15,974 nucleotides of DNA from Schwartzia sp. (in: firmicutes) (lineage in GTDB: Bacteria; Bacillota; Negativicutes; Selenomonadales; Selenomonadaceae): assembly GCA_024691625.1 (NCBI GenBank), contig JAILNL010000065.1:1-15974 (forward strand). Direction: 5' to 3'. Under the pieces are notes generated by a model. It was not told the origin of the DNA and did no database searches. It saw only the letters and a program-made list of their open reading frames with translations. Within the stretch, counting starts at the first letter, position 1. Every line of letters begins with the position of its first letter. The position numbers and the translations under genes are program-made. This document shows, piece by piece, positions 13,558 to 15,974 of this stretch.

Positions 13558-15491
13558 GTTTACTTGAGGTACAAGGCCTTAAAAAGGCTTTTGGTATTAA
13601 CGAACTTTTTCACGATGTAAATTTTCGTGTAGATAAAGGAGAGCGTGTGGGGTTTGTCGGCGCAAACGGCGCAGGAAAGACAACCCTCATGCGCAGCCTG
13701 CTCGGACAGATTGAATACGACGGGGGAAGCGTCCACACGGATACTGCTGCCGCGGTTGGATATGTTGAACAGCAGGCATCACTCGGAACAGGAACGCTGT
13801 ACGAAGAATTTCGTACGGCGTTCAGTGATATTGAGGCATTGGCGGAAAAGAAGCGCCGTCTTGAGGAAACAATCGCTCACGGCGCCGATGAAGAAACCAT
13901 GGTTGAATACAGCCGGGTTGTTGAACGCTTCGAGCATATGGAGGGCTATGACTACGAAAGCCGTATACGCCGCATTGCTTTCGGGCTTGGATTTACCGAT
14001 GAGGATTTCAAAAGGGATATAGAGCATCTTTCGGGCGGTCAGAAAACCCGTGTCTGCCTTGCTAAGGCACTTTTGAGGGAGCCGGAGCTTCTTTTCCTTG
14101 ACGAGCCTACAAACCATCTTGATATCGGCATGATAGAGTGGCTTGAGGGATTTCTTTCGTCATATCCCGGCGGAGTGCTGATGATTTCACATGACCGCTT
14201 TTTTCTCGATAAGGTTGCCACAAAAATTATTGAGCTTGAGAATCAGACGGTCACGACCTATGACGGAAATTACAGCTACTATATAAAAGTAAAGGAAGCA
14301 CGCAGAGCAGCCCTTGAAAGCGCTTACGAAAAGCAGCAGGAACATATCCGTGAGACGGAGGAGTATATCCGCCGTTATAAAGCCGGTATAAAATCCAAAC
14401 AGGCAAGAGGACGCCAGAGTCAGCTGAATCGTTTGGAAAGAATTGTTCTTCCTGCGGAAAAGGCACGGTTTAATTATTTCGCTTTTCACCCGCCCGCAGA
14501 ATGCGCGGAGCGCGTTGCGGAGCTTGATGAAATTTCAGCGGTATTCGGCGACAATACAGTTTTTTCGAAGCTCTCCATGCTTGTACGGAGGGGAGACGGC
14601 GTGGCTGTTGTGGGGCCAAACGGCGCGGGCAAGACCACTCTTCTGCGTATACTCATGGGAGAACTCGAGTCTCCCACGGGAAGCGTAAAAATAGGAAGCC
14701 GTGTAAAAATCGGATATTTCTCCCAGCAGCATGAGGGCCTTAACATGGACCGCACGGTGCTCGAGGAAATCGAATATGAATACGATCTTGACGAGGAACA
14801 GGCGCGCAAATATCTGGGGGCTTTTTTGTTCCGCGGGGATGAAGTACTGCGCATAATAGGAGACCTTTCAGGCGGTGAGCAGGCACGGTTGGCTTTTTTG
14901 AAGCTCATGATGACGGGTGCCAATTTCCTCGTTCTTGACGAACCCACGAACCACTTGGATATTCCTGCGAAGGAAGCGGTTGAGGAAGCCCTTATGGCAT
15001 TTCCGGGGACATTTCTTGTTGTTTCCCATGACCGTTATTTCCTTGATAAAGTAACAAATTCCACCATGGAGCTGGAAAACGGACAGCTTACGGAATATAA
15101 CGGAAACTACAGCTATTATCGCGAGAAAAAAGCGCAGCTTGAGGCAGATGAGGCTGAGCGTATTGCAGAGGAAGCTGCAAGGCACCCGCAGAAGATGCCT
15201 GAAGTGAAAAAAGAAGAAAAGACTGTACCTGCAAAGGAAACGCAGAAAACAGCGGCAAAGTCCAAATATGCGGGACTCAGCGATGAAAAGCGCGCCGATA
15301 TGCTGCTTCGTGCCGAGGCCGAGATTGCTATGGCAGAAGCAGAACTCAAAATGCTTGAGCATGAGATGAATGATCCGGAGGTCCAGAGCGACCCGGAAAA
15401 ATCGGCAAAAATTGCTGAAGCATACGCGGCTAAGGAAAAAGAAATAGAAAAAAGGTATGAGGACTGGGGCGAGCTTTCGGGCGATGCCTGA
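13554..15491 (+). CDS. ABC-F family ATPase (ribosome-associated, YdiF/Uup-like)
   Basis: This 645-residue cytoplasmic protein has two ABC ATPase domains and no membrane part, as in translation factors that bind the ribosomal E site. Walker A motifs lie at 36-43 and 354-361, signature LSGGQ/LSGGE at 159-163 and 438-442, and DEPTNHLD at 183-190 and 462-469. The inter-domain linker (about 245-305) is the charged helical P-site-tRNA interaction motif, rich in K, R, E and Q. A Lys/Ala-rich stretch (about 535-575) leads to a C-terminal coiled coil (about 578-640), as in Uup and YdiF. The start codon overlaps the LCP stop; AAAGGA lies 6 nt upstream. A housekeeping role in relieving stalled ribosomes is likelier than antibiotic resistance, because there is no resistance context, but this is not decided by sequence. 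Confidence 0.95.
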   Translation: MSLLEVQGLKKAFGINELFHDVNFRVDKGERVGFVGANGAGKTTLMRSLLGQIEYDGGSVHTDTAAAVGYVEQQASLGTGTLYEEFRTAFSDIEALAEKKRRLEETIAHGADEETMVEYSRVVERFEHMEGYDYESRIRRIAFGLGFTDEDFKRDIEHLSGGQKTRVCLAKALLREPELLFLDEPTNHLDIGMIEWLEGFLSSYPGGVLMISHDRFFLDKVATKIIELENQTVTTYDGNYSYYIKVKEARRAALESAYEKQQEHIRETEEYIRRYKAGIKSKQARGRQSQLNRLERIVLPAEKARFNYFAFHPPAECAERVAELDEISAVFGDNTVFSKLSMLVRRGDGVAVVGPNGAGKTTLLRILMGELESPTGSVKIGSRVKIGYFSQQHEGLNMDRTVLEEIEYEYDLDEEQARKYLGAFLFRGDEVLRIIGDLSGGEQARLAFLKLMMTGANFLVLDEPTNHLDIPAKEAVEEALMAFPGTFLVVSHDRYFLDKVTNSTMELENGQLTEYNGNYSYYREKKAQLEADEAERIAEEAARHPQKMPEVKKEEKTVPAKETQKTAAKSKYAGLSDEKRADMLLRAEAEIAMAEAELKMLEHEMNDPEVQSDPEKSAKIAEAYAAKEKEIEKRYEDWGELSGDA

Positions 15492-15516
15492 TATCCTGAC
15501 AGAAAGGAGGCGGAAC

Positions 15517-15974
15517 ATGGAAAAACTTACCGGAACCGTAGAAACAATTGTTTTTGCGAGCGATGACGGACGCTTTTCGGTGTTCCGCCTTCGCATTGAC
15601 GGGCAGAGGGGGCTTGCTGCTGCTACGGTAAACGCAGAACCGCCTCTGGTCGGACAGCAGGTTACGCTTTCCGGAGAGTGGGTCCGTCATCCGCGATTCG
15701 GAGAACAGTTTAAGGCCGTGAGCCTTACGGTGTCTGCTCCTACCAGCGTGGAGGGAATAGAAAAATTTCTTTCATCGGGAGCGGTAGACGGAGTAGGCCC
15801 TGCTATGGCCCATCGCCTTGTGGAGGCTTTCGGGCAGGATACGCTGGATATCATAGAAAAAGCCCCGCACCGGCTGAAGGAAGTTCCCGGAATAGGGGCA
15901 AAAACGGCTGAAAAGATTCATAAATCCTATCAGGAAAAGGTTGAGCTCAAGGATATAATGCTCTGGCTTGAAGA
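15517..15974 (+). CDS. recD2: RecD2-type helicase, N-terminal part (cut by window end)
   Basis: Only the first 152 codons are present and the frame is open to the window edge. AAAGGAGG (15503-15510) sits 6 nt before the ATG, 25 bp after the ABC-F stop, so it likely belongs to the same operon. Residues about 1-75 form the OB-like N-terminal domain of RecD2 (GTVETIVFASDDGRFSVFRL, then LSGEWVRHPRFGEQFK). Two helix-hairpin-helix motifs follow: VDGVGPAMAHRLVEAFG and LKEVPGIGAKTAEKI. RecD2 is a 5'-3' superfamily 1B DNA helicase that acts without RecBC in Gram-positive and related bacteria. The ATPase motifs would lie beyond the window and are not seen. Confidence 0.92.
   Translation, partial: MEKLTGTVETIVFASDDGRFSVFRLRIDGQRGLAAATVNAEPPLVGQQVTLSGEWVRHPRFGEQFKAVSLTVSAPTSVEGIEKFLSSGAVDGVGPAMAHRLVEAFGQDTLDIIEKAPHRLKEVPGIGAKTAEKIHKSYQEKVELKDIMLWLE

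Overview
The window looks like chromosomal DNA from a low-to-mid GC member of the Bacillota. Three things point there: the gene order metG–tatD–yabE-like (3D-domain protein), which matches the metS–yabD–yabE order of Bacillus; strong AAGGAGG-type ribosome binding sites; and consensus sigma-A-type promoters. A type II NADH dehydrogenase beside BrnQ, LCP and c-di-GMP genes would suit a Negativicutes (Selenomonas-like) genome. That narrower placement is inference from gene content, not from a marker gene.

Layout, left to right. (1) 156-1334 (+) is an uncharacterised protein with a Lys/Glu-rich middle and what looks like a duplicated domain; a 24-bp near-palindrome lies just downstream of its likely promoter. 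(2) It converges, across a bidirectional terminator, on ndh (1441-2703, -). (3) Between ndh and metG, which diverge, about 250 bp hold a tandem array of three promoter-bearing palindromic repeat units (2765-2964), followed by a hairpin just upstream of the metG Shine-Dalgarno. (4) metG (3025-4956) overlaps tatD (4956-5738) at ATGA and a terminator follows. (5) A yabE-like cell-wall protein gene (6045-6857) has a perfect-consensus promoter and a long leader with a terminator-like hairpin and an SD/anti-SD pair. (6) A 992-residue sensor-type EAL protein (7011-9989) has a degenerate GGDEF domain and PAS-like domains on both sides of the catalytic part. (7) A small unknown gene (10038-10454, -) diverges from brnQ (10673-12025, +); their predicted -10 elements lie 15 bp apart and the brnQ leader is structured. 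(8) An LCP-family gene (12190-13557), an ABC-F ATPase gene (13554-15491, ATGA overlap) and the start of recD2 (15517 to the window end) run closely together and are probably one operon.

Most genes are housekeeping: aminoacylation, DNA/RNA metabolism, envelope assembly, amino-acid uptake and respiration. I see no tRNA or rRNA, no CRISPR array, no insertion sequence and no recognisable defence system. The most interesting parts are the non-coding regulatory regions: the ndh/metG repeat array, the yabE-like leader, the brnQ leader and the operator-like palindrome. The domain duplication in the first gene also stands out.
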